From: Hyphomicrobiales bacterium
Lineage (GTDB): Bacteria; Pseudomonadota; Alphaproteobacteria; Rhizobiales; Rhizobiaceae
Length of the DNA stretch: 64,000 nt
Direction: 5' to 3'
NCBI GenBank assembly: GCA_900466475.1
Contig: UBMI01000031.1
Span: 1-64,000, forward strand
The notes below the pieces were generated by a model. The model did not search any database and was not told the DNA's origin. It saw nothing but the letters and a program-made list of their open reading frames with translations. Positions 8,598-17,214 of this stretch are shown in pieces (positions within the stretch are counted from its first letter, which is position 1; every line of letters starts with the position of its first letter). A program made the translations under genes and the position numbers.

Positions 8598-9458
8598 TTA
8601 GAGCCCGTAGCGGCTCCACAATGCCCTTTCTTCCGCCGCTTCGACAAGCCCCGATGCGAGACCGGAAGCCGCCCCTTCAAGCGAGACCGGCGAGATGCCG
8701 GGAATACGGCGGCCGAGCAGGCCACGAGTGGCCGTGACAAGCTGAAGCTTCGTTTTCTGGCCATAGCGTTTTTTCAGTTCCTGGCGCATGTCGCCGAGGC
8801 CATCGATGAGGCCGAGTTCCAGGCCGCGCGTGCCGCTCCAGAAGAGGCCGGAGAAAACTGTCGCATCGTCCGTCAGCTTGCCGGCGCGGCGCTCGCGCAC
8901 CATCGAGATGAAGACCTGATGGATCTCGAGCTGCAGGCTCTTCAGATATTCAATGTCCTTTTCCTTCTCGGGCTGGAAGGGATCGAGGATCACCTTGTTT
9001 TCGCCCGCCGTATAGACACGGCGCTCGACGCCGATCTTCTTCAGGAGCTCCGGAAAGCCGAAGCCGCCGGAGACGACGCCGATCGAGCCGACGATGGAGG
9101 TCGGGTCGGCGATGATTTCATCGCCCGCCAGCGCGATCATGTAGCCGCCGGAGGCCGCCACATCTTCCACGAAGACCAGCACCTTCTTCTGCTTTTCGCG
9201 CGCCAACTCACGGATGCGTGCGAAGATAAGGCGAGACTGGACAGGCGAACCGCCCGGCGAATTGATCGAGATGGCAACAGCCGGCGTGTCCTTCGCGGAG
9301 AAGGCCTTCTCCAGAACCGGCGCGACATTGGCGAGATTGAGAGTCGGGCGGAACTGACCGCCGCCGCTGATGATCGCGCCCTGCAGCTTGACGACGGGTA
9401 TGACGATCCCATCCTTGCGAAACCGCTTCGGCATCAGCTTTCTCAAAAATCCAGCCAT
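8598..9458 (-). CDS. S49 family peptidase (SppA/SohB-like signal peptide peptidase)
   Basis: A 287-residue serine protease of the single-domain SppA type, which degrades leftover signal peptides or membrane protein fragments. The ATG at 9456-9458 is chosen because GGAAGAG lies just upstream; an earlier in-frame ATG lacks this. Motifs are SINSPGGSP (64-72), the nucleophile in AASGGYMIA (Ser103) and the general-base lysine in AGENKVILDP (Lys155), which fits the Ser-Lys dyad. There is no strong N-terminal membrane helix, so it could be cytosolic or peripherally attached. Confidence 0.9.
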   Translation of the reverse strand: MAGFLRKLMPKRFRKDGIVIPVVKLQGAIISGGGQFRPTLNLANVAPVLEKAFSAKDTPAVAISINSPGGSPVQSRLIFARIRELAREKQKKVLVFVEDVAASGGYMIALAGDEIIADPTSIVGSIGVVSGGFGFPELLKKIGVERRVYTAGENKVILDPFQPEKEKDIEYLKSLQLEIHQVFISMVRERRAGKLTDDATVFSGLFWSGTRGLELGLIDGLGDMRQELKKRYGQKTKLQLVTATRGLLGRRIPGISPVSLEGAASGLASGLVEAAEERALWSRYGL

Positions 9459-9585
9459 TTCTCTTCCTTCGATACGATCGGCGACGCCAGCATGCATATG
9501 CACATTACAAGGGCATTGCATGTATGCGCTGCAGTGACAAACGCAATGGCTGCGCTCTCAAAACATTGCCTCCGAATTTTCTTGT

Positions 9586-9600
9586 TGCGAATGACTTGCA
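9586..9600. promoter_or_regulatory. Candidate Mur (manganese-responsive Fur-family) box before mntH
   Basis: The 15-base interrupted palindrome TGCGAATGACTTGCA pairs TGC with GCA at its ends, with further symmetric positions inside. It lies 53 bases before the mntH start. In rhizobia the Fur homologue Mur represses manganese uptake genes through TGCAAAT-type palindromes, so this is a plausible operator. A weak -35 TTGCAT (9596-9601) overlaps its right arm. Confidence 0.55.
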
Positions 9601-9652
9601 TTATCATTCTAATCAGGCATAGTGCCGGCATGGATAATCAGGTAAAATTGGC

Positions 9653-10996
9653 ATGGACATCATAAATCCGAACGCAAAGGGCGGCTGGCGAACCGAGCGC
9701 GGGGAAGCCTCGCTCTCCGACGTTTACCGCACGGTTGGCACGGGACGGCACAGCTCCACGTGGCGGCGCGCGGCCGCTTTCCTCGGCCCTGGCTACATGG
9801 TTGCCGTCGGCTACATGGACCCTGGCAACTGGGCGACCTCGCTCGCCGGCGGATCGAAGTTCGGTTATGCGCTGCTAACCGTCGCACTGCTTTCGAACAT
9901 CATGGCGATCGTGCTGCAATCGCTTTGCGCGCGTCTTGCCATCGGCTCCGGCCGAGATCTGGCGCAGGCCTGTCGCGATGCCTATCCAAGCTATGTCGCC
10001 GTACCACTCTGGGCCTTTGCAGAAATCGCCATCATCGCGACCGATATTGCCGAAGTGATCGGCACGGCGATCGGCCTCAATCTGCTTTTCGGAATTCCGC
10101 TCGAAATCGGCGTGGTGATCACCGCGCTCGACGTCTTCGTCATCCTTCTCCTGCAAAGGCTCGGCTTCCGTTGGATCGAGGCCTTCATCATCACGCTTCT
10201 CGGCGTCATCGCAATCTGCTTTGCGGTGCAGATCTTCCTTGCCGATCCGCAATGGGGCGCCGTCATCAGGGGCTTCCTGCCGACAACGGAGGTCGTCACC
10301 AATCCGGAAATGCTCTACCTGGCGCTCGGCATTTTGGGTGCTACCGTGATGCCGCATAACCTCTACCTTCACTCCGGCATCGTGCAGACGCGCTCCTACG
10401 GCCATACCGTGCCGGAGAAGAAAGAAGCGCTGACCTTTGCGACGCTCGACTCCACCGTGGCGCTCTGCTTCGCGCTGCTGATCAACGCCTCCATCCTCAT
10501 CCTTGCCGCGGCCGCCTTCAATGCCAATGGCAAGACGGATGTGGTGGAACTTGGTGAAGCGCATTCGCTGCTGTCGCCGCTGCTCGGTCTTGCGATTGCG
10601 CCGACGCTCTTCGGCATCGCACTGCTCTGCTGCGGCCTGAATTCCACGGTCACCGCGACGCTTGCCGGGCAGATCGTCATGGAAGGTTTCCTGAAAATCC
10701 GGCTGAAGCCATGGGTGCGCCGCCTGATCACCCGCGCCATCGCGATCGTTCCCGCCGCTTTCGTGACGATCTGGTACGGCGATCAGGGTACGGCGGAACT
10801 GCTGATCCTGACGCAGGTGGTGCTCAGCCTGCAGCTTTCCTTCGCCGTCTTCCCGCTCGTCATGTTCACGGCCAGCAAGGCGAAGATGGGGGAACTGGTG
10901 GCACCGAAGTGGCTGAGCGCCGTCGCCTATGTGATCGCTGTCGTGATCGCCGGTCTGAACGTCAAGTTGCTCCTCGACTTCGTGACCGGTGGCTAA
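9653..10996 (+). CDS. mntH: Nramp family manganese transporter
   Basis: A 447-residue, 11-helix inner-membrane transporter that imports Mn(II), and possibly Fe(II), with protons. The signature DPGN lies at residues 56-59 in helix 1, and the helix 6 motif MPHNLYLHS is present near 225; both are needed for metal binding. The start at 9653 is the only well-placed ATG in frame, with a weak ribosome site. A Mur-box-like palindrome upstream suggests repression by manganese. It is a single-gene unit, followed by a degenerate palindromic repeat. Confidence 0.95.
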   Translation: MDIINPNAKGGWRTERGEASLSDVYRTVGTGRHSSTWRRAAAFLGPGYMVAVGYMDPGNWATSLAGGSKFGYALLTVALLSNIMAIVLQSLCARLAIGSGRDLAQACRDAYPSYVAVPLWAFAEIAIIATDIAEVIGTAIGLNLLFGIPLEIGVVITALDVFVILLLQRLGFRWIEAFIITLLGVIAICFAVQIFLADPQWGAVIRGFLPTTEVVTNPEMLYLALGILGATVMPHNLYLHSGIVQTRSYGHTVPEKKEALTFATLDSTVALCFALLINASILILAAAAFNANGKTDVVELGEAHSLLSPLLGLAIAPTLFGIALLCCGLNSTVTATLAGQIVMEGFLKIRLKPWVRRLITRAIAIVPAAFVTIWYGDQGTAELLILTQVVLSLQLSFAVFPLVMFTASKAKMGELVAPKWLSAVAYVIAVVIAGLNVKLLLDFVTGG

Positions 10997-11032
10997 ACTT
11001 GCTCTCTGGCAATTCCTGAACTGGTTCTTTAC

Positions 11033-11075
11033 GCAATTGCGAACGGAACCCGCGGCACAGTTTTACTGGAATCGC
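11033..11075. repeat. Degenerate copy of the GCAATTCC...GGAATTGC palindromic repeat
   Basis: The element reads GCAATTGC, then an inner GAACGGAACCCGC segment, then TTTTACTGGAATCGC. It matches the layout of the tandem copies at 19045-19143 with several changes. It lies just after mntH and ends next to the stop of the convergent methyltransferase gene. Confidence 0.55.
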
Positions 11076-11076
11076 T

Positions 11077-11853
11077 TCAATGCCTGCCATAGGCCGCGCG
11101 GCCATTGTTGAAATCATCGACGAGAGGGGAGAACTTGTGGCTCCCCTCTTCGTGCATGATGAGGGGCGCACGCAGCGAAAGCCGTGCCCGTGAGCCCTTG
11201 ATCGCCGTCACCAGGATGCGGACGGCATTTTCTCCTTCCCGCGGATGAACTGCAGTGATCTCGATGCCGCCGAAGCGTCTGCCGCATGCGTCGATGATCT
11301 CGGCGATCGACTGCGGCCTTGCGATCAGCGACAGTTGTCCGCCCGGTATCATGATGGCCCCGGCCGTTCGGATCCAGCTTTCGAACAGGTCGTCCGTCAT
11401 GGCATGGGCTTCGGCCTTCAGCGCATCCGGCGTCCTACGGTCGCCGGCATCGTTGAACGGCGGGTTCATAATAACGTGATCGAAGCTTTCGTCGACGAGA
11501 CCTGCGTCGTTCCGCGCCCTGGCTGTCAGCGTGACATCGGCCTCGACGACCGAGACGCGGCCCGCCATATGGGCGTTGCCAGGCAGATCGATGCTGCGGC
11601 GGGCGTAGTCAGCCATCTCCGCCGATCGCTCGAAAAGTACGACCGCGGCCTTTGCAAGGCGCGAGGCGACGGCAAGACCGGCTGCACCCGCTCCGGCACC
11701 GAGATCGGCCACCTTGATCGCGCGATCATCGGCAATAAGAGCGGCGAGCAGCATGGCGTCCATGCCGGCACGATGCCCCCTGCCCTTCGGCTGAACGATA
11801 TGAAAAAGGCCGCGATGAAAGGCGTCTATCGTGTCAGTCACCGCCTGCGTCAT
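11077..11853 (-). CDS. TrmN6-like SAM-dependent methyltransferase
   Basis: A 258-residue class I methyltransferase. It shows the SAM-binding motif VADLGAGAGAAGLAVA (about 48-63) and the amino-methyltransferase motif NPPF (about 131-134), typical of enzymes methylating an exocyclic N6 of adenine. The overall pattern, including an early HRAGMDAMLLAA, matches the TrmN6/YfiC group that modifies A37 of tRNA1(Val). Substrate is inferred from family only. It follows the DUF2007 gene by three bases and is probably translated with it. Confidence 0.85.
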   Translation of the reverse strand: MTQAVTDTIDAFHRGLFHIVQPKGRGHRAGMDAMLLAALIADDRAIKVADLGAGAGAAGLAVASRLAKAAVVLFERSAEMADYARRSIDLPGNAHMAGRVSVVEADVTLTARARNDAGLVDESFDHVIMNPPFNDAGDRRTPDALKAEAHAMTDDLFESWIRTAGAIMIPGGQLSLIARPQSIAEIIDACGRRFGGIEITAVHPREGENAVRILVTAIKGSRARLSLRAPLIMHEEGSHKFSPLVDDFNNGRAAYGRH

Positions 11854-11856
11854 CTT

Positions 11857-12084
11857 TCACTTCCGCTCGCGCAATTCGCCGCCGAGACCCGCATCGGTGA
11901 GGATGCGCCGGGCCTGATCGGCCATCGTCTCGTCAACCAGGAGGCGGCGCGGCAGCATGCCGAGCGATCCCTCGAGCACGCTCATTCCCTGATCGGCAAT
12001 GAAGCACGCAATTCCCGCATCCTTCATGAGGCTCTCGGCAAAAGAGAGCAGAACGGGATCGTTTGCGCGGATAAGCTCATGCAT
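11857..12084 (-). CDS. DUF2007 domain small protein
   Basis: A 75-residue protein matching the DUF2007 (putative signal-transducing) pattern: an N-terminal ANDPVLLSFAESLMKDAGI helix followed by a beta-rich middle, ending VDETMADQARRILTDAG. It stands directly upstream of the TrmN6-like gene with a three-base gap, and divergent from the polyprenyl synthase. The molecular role is unknown; DUF2007 proteins resemble small ACT/PII-like folds, so a regulatory role is a guess. Confidence 0.8.
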   Translation of the reverse strand: MHELIRANDPVLLSFAESLMKDAGIACFIADQGMSVLEGSLGMLPRRLLVDETMADQARRILTDAGLGGELRERK

Positions 12085-12193
12085 TTGCCGTTATTTTCCC
12101 TTCCGAATTTGCTGGCAGCGACAATTCACCCCTTGCCGCCTCCATCGGCCCTTTCTATTGTCAAAGGCAACGAATGAACAGGAGTCCGGGTCG

Positions 12194-13210
12194 TTGGGCG
12201 TGGTCATACCGCTTGAAGAAAACAAAAACAAACTGGCTTCCATCAAGCCGCTGGTGGACCTCACCAAGGCTGACATGGAGCGGGTGAATCAGCTTATCCT
12301 TTCCAAGGCCGGCTCCGATGTCCAGATGATTCCGGAGGTGGCGAACCATCTCATCTCCTCGGGCGGCAAGCGCCTGCGGCCGATGCTGACGCTCGCTGCA
12401 GCCTCGCTTTTCGGCTACAGGGGTGAGAATCACATCAAGCTGGCCACATCAGTCGAGTTCATGCACACGGCAACGCTGCTGCATGACGACGTGGTGGACG
12501 AAAGCGACCTGCGCCGCGGCAAGTCGACCGCACGCACGATCTGGGGCAACCAGGCAAGCGTTCTCGTTGGCGACTTCCTGCTCGGCCAGGCCTTCCGCAT
12601 GATGGTCGAAGTCGGCTCGCTGGAAGCGCTGGACGTGCTTTCGTCGGCTGCCTGCGTCATTGCCGAGGGCGAAGTGCTGCAGCTTTCGGTCGCAAAGAAC
12701 ATGGAAACGACCGAGGATGACTACCTCTCGGTCATTCGCGCCAAGACCGCAGCCCTCTTTGCGGCTGCCGCCGAAGTCGGCCCCATCGTTGCCGAGACCA
12801 ACAAGTCCAACCGCAACGCGCTGAAATCCTACGGCATGAATCTCGGCCTCGCTTTCCAGCTGGTTGACGACGCGCTGGATTACGGCGGCAAGGCTGCCGA
12901 TCTCGGCAAGAATGTCGGCGACGATTTCCGCGAAGGCAAGATCACGCTTCCGGTCATTCTCGCCTATCGCCGCGGCACGCAAGACGAGCGCGCCTTCTGG
13001 CGCGATGCCATCGAAGGCGGCAACAGCAGCGATGCCAATCTGGAAAAGGCGCTTGGCCTGATCACCAAATACGGCACGCTCAACGACACGATCCAGCGGG
13101 CCGTGCACTACGGCACGATCGCACGGGATGCGCTGGCACCGCTGCCGGACAGCCCCTGGAAATCGGCCCTGATAGAAGTCATCGACTTCTGCATCGAGCG
13201 CGTGAACTGA
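12194..13210 (+). CDS. Long-chain polyprenyl diphosphate synthase
   Basis: A 338-residue trans-prenyltransferase that builds the ubiquinone side chain, probably C50 in this lineage. Both aspartate-rich motifs are present: LLHDDVVDESDLRRG (DDVVD at 98-102) and LVDDALDYGG. The GGKRLRPML motif (58-66) binds the allylic pyrophosphate. The open frame extends upstream to 11999, but that part overlaps the DUF2007 gene and looks non-coding. A TTG at 12194 with AGGAG nine bases before it gives the usual MGVVIPLEE start. The exact chain length (octa- versus decaprenyl) cannot be fixed by eye. Confidence 0.93.
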   Translation: MGVVIPLEENKNKLASIKPLVDLTKADMERVNQLILSKAGSDVQMIPEVANHLISSGGKRLRPMLTLAAASLFGYRGENHIKLATSVEFMHTATLLHDDVVDESDLRRGKSTARTIWGNQASVLVGDFLLGQAFRMMVEVGSLEALDVLSSAACVIAEGEVLQLSVAKNMETTEDDYLSVIRAKTAALFAAAAEVGPIVAETNKSNRNALKSYGMNLGLAFQLVDDALDYGGKAADLGKNVGDDFREGKITLPVILAYRRGTQDERAFWRDAIEGGNSSDANLEKALGLITKYGTLNDTIQRAVHYGTIARDALAPLPDSPWKSALIEVIDFCIERVN

Positions 13211-13243
13211 GGCGTGCCTCAACGAGAAGCATGACTTTGCCGC

Positions 13244-13276
13244 AAGGCCGCCGTCCGCTTTGGCGCGGCGGGCTTT
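13244..13276 (+). terminator. Possible terminator after the polyprenyl synthase gene
   Basis: An imperfect stem (AAGGCCGCCG paired with CGGCGGGCTT) about 35 bases after the stop codon. Only three T follow, so strength is doubtful. Confidence 0.35.
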
Positions 13277-13411
13277 GATCAAACGTCCTTGAACGTGGGC
13301 TGAATTTCTTGCAGGGCCGCTTCAAAAAAGCCATCCTGTTGTGAATCAGTGTTTGCAACTGATTTTGCGGTCGGCACGTTGTTCCGGCCGTCCCTGAAGA
13401 AAGGTTTTCTA

Positions 13412-15244
13412 ATGCGGCAGAGATTTGTCACCCGTCTCCTTTCGAGCGCAGCCCTCGCGGCAGTGCTTTCGCTCGGCGGGATCGGCGGCGTGAACGCCGA
13501 AGACGCGGCCAAGGCGGATGATGCCGGCAAGACCGTGACCTTCGATCCGGACAGCGTTACCACGTTCTCGGGCGCGTTTCTCGCTGCCCGCACTGCCGAT
13601 GTGGACCACGACTATCCGACGGCGATCGAGCTCTACAAGAAAGCCCTGCAGATCGAGCCGGGCAACCCGGAAATCCGCCAGCGTCTGATGATCTCGCTGC
13701 TGTTGAACGGCGACATCAAGGACGGCGTGAAATATGCGAACGACCTGAAGGGTGACCCGACCGTCGAGCGTATCACCACGATCGTGCGCGGCATGGATGC
13801 GATGCGCCGCGGCGAGTTCAAATCCGCAGAATCGATCCTGAAATATGACGGGCCGAACGATCTCGACCGCATGATGAACGACCTGCTGCTGGCCTGGGCG
13901 CGCGTCGGCGCCGGCCGCGGCAAGGAAGGGCTTGCGATGGTCGAGAAGATGAAGGGCCCGGATTGGGTCCGCATCTTCCAGAACTACAATGCGGGTGCGA
14001 TCGCTATCGTCAACGGCGACGTCAAATCCGCCCGCCAGCATCTCAATGATGCCGTACTGGACAAGGAAGGCGGCGCAACTGCGCCCGACACCTTCATGCG
14101 CGCCATCATGGCACTCGCACGCCTTGAAGCTTCGCAGGGCAACAAGCAGAAGGCGCTCGACGCTGTCTCGGTCGGCGACAACCTGCTGCCGAACTATACG
14201 CCGCTGAACGCACTGCGCGACAGCATCGAAAAGGGCGAGAAGCAGGAACAGCAAGTCAAGAGTGCGGAAGAAGGTGCAGCCGGCGTGCTGTTTTCAGTCG
14301 GCGGAGCGCTGAACCGCGACGGTGCCGAAGATATCGTCTCGCTCTATCTGCAGACGGCCAATGCGCTCGATCCGAACAGCGCCGACACGCTGGTTCTGCT
14401 CGGCGGCATTGCCGAAAAGCAGGAACAGATGGACCGGGCCATTGCGCTTTACCAGAAGGTGCCGGCAAATTCGCCGATGCGCCGCATTTCCGAACTGCAG
14501 CTGGGCCTCGCGCTCGCGCAGGGCGGTAAAGTGGAGGAAGCCCGCAAGCACCTGCAGGCGCTGATCGCTTCAGACCCGAAGGATGTCAGAAGCTATCTCG
14601 CCTATGGCAGCGTGCTTTCCGACGCCAAGGATTATCAGGCGATGGCCGATAATTACGACAAGGCTGTCGAGGTGATCGGGCCGCTGCCAGGCCGCGCAGA
14701 CTGGAGCGTCTTCTTCCAGCGTGGCATCGCTTACGAGCGGCTGAAGAAGTGGGATCAGGCGGAACCTAACTTCCGCAAGGCGCTCGACCTCAATCCGAAC
14801 CAGCCGCAGGTTCTGAACTATCTCGGCTATTCCTGGATCGACATGAACCGCAACCTCGACGAGGGCCTTGAGATGATCAAGAAGGCCGTCGAGCTCCGTC
14901 CTGACGACGGCTACATCATCGATTCGCTCGGCTGGGCCTATTTCCGCCTCAGCCGCTACAATGATGCCGTCGACGAATTGGAACGTGCAGCGCAGATCAA
15001 GGCTGGCGACGCGACAATCAACGACCATCTCGGCGACGCCTACTGGCGCGTGGGCCGCAAGCTGGAAGCTGTCTATCAGTGGAACCGGGCACTCGCCTCC
15101 GAACCCGAGGAAGCCCAGATCCCGAAGATCAAGGATAAGGTCGCAAACGGCTTGCCGGCGCAGGACGATGATGCCAAGGCGGCCGACAAGAAGCAGCCTG
15201 ACCCGCCGCCGGCGACGCCGCCGCCGGTCGACAAGAAATCCTGA
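13412..15244 (+). CDS. Secreted tetratricopeptide-repeat protein
   Basis: A 610-residue protein starting at the ATG at 13412 with AAGAAAGG before it. The signal peptide (RFVTRLLSSAALAAVLSLGG, about 3-35) ends near GVNAEDA. About ten TPR-like helix pairs cover residues 55-560, the clearest being FQRGIAYERLKKWDQAEPNF, DLNPNQPQVLNYLGYSWIDM and DSLGWAYFRLSRYNDAVDEL. The tail is rich in Pro and Lys and disordered. TPR scaffolds mediate protein contacts, and this one probably works in the periplasm or on the inner membrane. It lies six bases before ispE and is likely co-transcribed. The partner is unknown. Confidence 0.9.
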   Translation: MRQRFVTRLLSSAALAAVLSLGGIGGVNAEDAAKADDAGKTVTFDPDSVTTFSGAFLAARTADVDHDYPTAIELYKKALQIEPGNPEIRQRLMISLLLNGDIKDGVKYANDLKGDPTVERITTIVRGMDAMRRGEFKSAESILKYDGPNDLDRMMNDLLLAWARVGAGRGKEGLAMVEKMKGPDWVRIFQNYNAGAIAIVNGDVKSARQHLNDAVLDKEGGATAPDTFMRAIMALARLEASQGNKQKALDAVSVGDNLLPNYTPLNALRDSIEKGEKQEQQVKSAEEGAAGVLFSVGGALNRDGAEDIVSLYLQTANALDPNSADTLVLLGGIAEKQEQMDRAIALYQKVPANSPMRRISELQLGLALAQGGKVEEARKHLQALIASDPKDVRSYLAYGSVLSDAKDYQAMADNYDKAVEVIGPLPGRADWSVFFQRGIAYERLKKWDQAEPNFRKALDLNPNQPQVLNYLGYSWIDMNRNLDEGLEMIKKAVELRPDDGYIIDSLGWAYFRLSRYNDAVDELERAAQIKAGDATINDHLGDAYWRVGRKLEAVYQWNRALASEPEEAQIPKIKDKVANGLPAQDDDAKAADKKQPDPPPATPPPVDKKS

Positions 15245-15250
15245 GGCCGC

Positions 15251-16144
15251 ATGCCTGAAACGGGCATGCTGCTTTCCGGGCTCGGCGATTTCGCCGTTGC
15301 TGAAGATGCCTGCGCAAAAATCAATCTTGCCCTTCATGTGACGGGCCAGAGGGGCGACGGCTATCACCTTCTTGAAATGCTGGTGACGTTTACGCGCCAC
15401 GGCGATCGGTTGGGTTTTGCCCCAGCCGATGCCGATGACTTCACGCTTTCCGGCCAGTTCGCCGACGTCCTTGCCGATGATCCCGGCACCAATCTGGTGT
15501 TGAAGGCCCGCGACCTGCTGCGGGAAGCAGCAGGTGGTGCTCCGCCTGTGCGCATCCATCTGGAGAAGAACCTGCCGATCGCTTCCGGCATCGGTGGCGG
15601 GTCTGCCGATGCAGCAGCGACTCTGCGCGGGCTTATGCGCCTGTGGGACGTGCCGCTTCCGACAGAAACCATTGCTGCCCTCGCCCTGACGCTTGGAGCC
15701 GACGTGCCGATGTGCCTGAAAAGCACGCCGCTGATTGCACGCGGCATCGGCGAACAGATAGAGACGGCCGATGCCCTGCCCTCCTTCGCCGTGGTGCTCG
15801 CCAATCCGCTGAAAGGCGTTTCCACGCCCGAGATCTTCCGGCGGCTTGTCATCAAGAACAATCCTCGCCTGGTCCTGAAAAAGTCGCCGCACTGGATGGA
15901 AGCCATACGAGCGACACGCAATGATCTTGAGCCTCCGGCGCGGGAGCTGGTTCCCGAAATTGCCGAGATTTCGGGCATGCTCGCTGCAGAAGGCGCGCTT
16001 TTCACCCGCATGTCCGGCTCTGGTGCGACCTGCTTCGGCATTTTCGAGACGCCCGTTGCCGCGCTGCGTGCCGCCGAGCGTCTTCACGCCGCGCGCCCGG
16101 ACTGGTATTTCCAGGCGACGGAGACTTTCGCGGGAGGCGCGTGA
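15251..16144 (+). CDS. ispE: 4-diphosphocytidyl-2-C-methyl-D-erythritol kinase
   Basis: Fourth enzyme of the MEP pathway for isoprenoid precursors, phosphorylating the 2-hydroxyl of CDP-ME. A GHMP kinase of 297 residues, with AKINLALHVTGQRGDGYHLL at about 22-41, the ATP loop PIASGIGGGSADAAA (about 108-122) and the late MSGSGATCFG motif. The gene overlaps moaB by one base (TGATG). The polyprenyl synthase two genes upstream uses the pathway product, although a TPR gene lies between. Confidence 0.96.
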   Translation: MPETGMLLSGLGDFAVAEDACAKINLALHVTGQRGDGYHLLEMLVTFTRHGDRLGFAPADADDFTLSGQFADVLADDPGTNLVLKARDLLREAAGGAPPVRIHLEKNLPIASGIGGGSADAAATLRGLMRLWDVPLPTETIAALALTLGADVPMCLKSTPLIARGIGEQIETADALPSFAVVLANPLKGVSTPEIFRRLVIKNNPRLVLKKSPHWMEAIRATRNDLEPPARELVPEIAEISGMLAAEGALFTRMSGSGATCFGIFETPVAALRAAERLHAARPDWYFQATETFAGGA

Positions 16145-16695
16145 TGGCAGGCCTGGACGAAAAACGACCTTTTATTCCGCTCGGCATAGCGGTTCTGACT
16201 GTTTCGGATACGCGTACGCCGGCCGATGACAAATCCGGCGACACGCTGGCGGCACGAATTGCGGAAGCCGGACATCAGCTGATCGACCGCGATATCGTTC
16301 CCGACGACCGCGAGAGGATCACCGCCCGCGTGCGTGCCTGGACGGAAGCCAAGGAAATCGACGTCGTCATCACCACGGGCGGGACCGGTTTTACCGGCCG
16401 TGACGTGACGCCCGATGCGCTGGAACCGCTCTTCGAAAAGCGGATGGATGGATTTTCGGCCGTGTTCCACCGGATTTCCTACGACAAGATCGGAACGTCG
16501 ACGATCCAGTCGCGCGCTACGGCAGGTGTTGCCAACGCCACCTTCATCTTCGTGCTGCCGGGCTCGCCCGGCGCCTGCAAGGATGCCTGGGACGGTATAT
16601 TGAAGGCGCAGCTCGACTACCGGCAGATGCCCTGCAATTTCGTGGAGATCATGCCCCGGCTCGACGAACATCTGAAGCGCGGCGCGACGAAATAG
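16144..16695 (+). CDS. moaB: Molybdenum cofactor biosynthesis protein MoaB
   Basis: A 183-residue MoaB/MogA-fold protein that adenylylates molybdopterin or assists in that step. Key motifs are LTVSDTRTPADDKSG (18-32), VVITTGGTGFTGRDVTPDA (about 75-93) and FVLPGSPGACKDAWD. The ATG overlaps the ispE stop by one base; a GTG one codon earlier is also possible. No other molybdopterin genes are near. Confidence 0.94.
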   Translation: MAGLDEKRPFIPLGIAVLTVSDTRTPADDKSGDTLAARIAEAGHQLIDRDIVPDDRERITARVRAWTEAKEIDVVITTGGTGFTGRDVTPDALEPLFEKRMDGFSAVFHRISYDKIGTSTIQSRATAGVANATFIFVLPGSPGACKDAWDGILKAQLDYRQMPCNFVEIMPRLDEHLKRGATK

Positions 16696-16718
16696 ACCGG
16701 CTGCGACAGCGATGTCCT

Positions 16719-17033
16719 CTATGTTGCCAGACCCGGCAGGGCGGGCATCGTTTCCCAGCTGTCGCCTGACAACAGCACGCAGCTTATGCCATGAACATCC
16801 GTGACGAGGAGCGTCCAGGTGCCGCTTTCGGCGGCATAGACCTCGAGAATGGCGTTCTGATTGATCAACCCGACTGCAGTGAGCTTTTCACCAAAGTTGC
16901 TGTCCAGAAATTTGACGATCTCGGATCGGCCTGCGCAACTGCGCATCATCTGCGATGCTGCCGGATGCGGATGCGCGATCAGCGATGTCGTCAGTATGGC
17001 GGCCAGCAGGCCGTGGACCATATTGCGTAGCAT
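16719..17033 (-). CDS. Small secreted protein, unknown
   Basis: A 104-residue protein with a clear signal peptide (VHGLLAAILTTSLIAHPHPAA, cleaved near SQ at residue 27-28). The mature part of about 76 residues has two cysteines (C33 and C85) that could pair in the periplasm. It is preceded by a strong AAAGGAGG ribosome site and a TATAAT box, and appears as a single-gene unit. No family is recognised. Confidence 0.75.
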   Translation of the reverse strand: MLRNMVHGLLAAILTTSLIAHPHPAASQMMRSCAGRSEIVKFLDSNFGEKLTAVGLINQNAILEVYAAESGTWTLLVTDVHGISCVLLSGDSWETMPALPGLAT

Positions 17034-17155
17034 GACGCACCTCCTTTCGCCGGAAGCCCGGCAGAAGAGGAGATTTTCGTTGACCTGCTCTGCCGCTCAC
17101 CGGCATCTCATGGCATCCGTTACGAAGCGAGGCGCTTCGGCGGCGCCATACCCCA

Positions 17156-17193
17156 ATTATAGCGCAAAATTCGATTGGGCGCCATTTTTGCGC
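17156..17193 (-). promoter_or_regulatory. Promoter -10 box with flanking palindrome before the small secreted protein
   Basis: On the minus strand a perfect TATAAT (17156-17161) follows an inverted repeat GCGCAAAA / TTTTGCGC (17186-17193 and 17162-17169, 16 bases apart). The palindrome fills the -12 to -45 zone, so a regulator bound there would cover the polymerase. No good -35 hexamer is seen, which fits activator dependence. Confidence 0.45.
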
Positions 17194-17214
17194 AATGTCG
17201 CGGAAATGTCGTAG

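Noticed and set aside
14570..16087. 505-residue minus-strand frame
   Set aside because: It is antisense to the TPR protein and ispE genes, whose families are clear; its own sequence shows no known fold.
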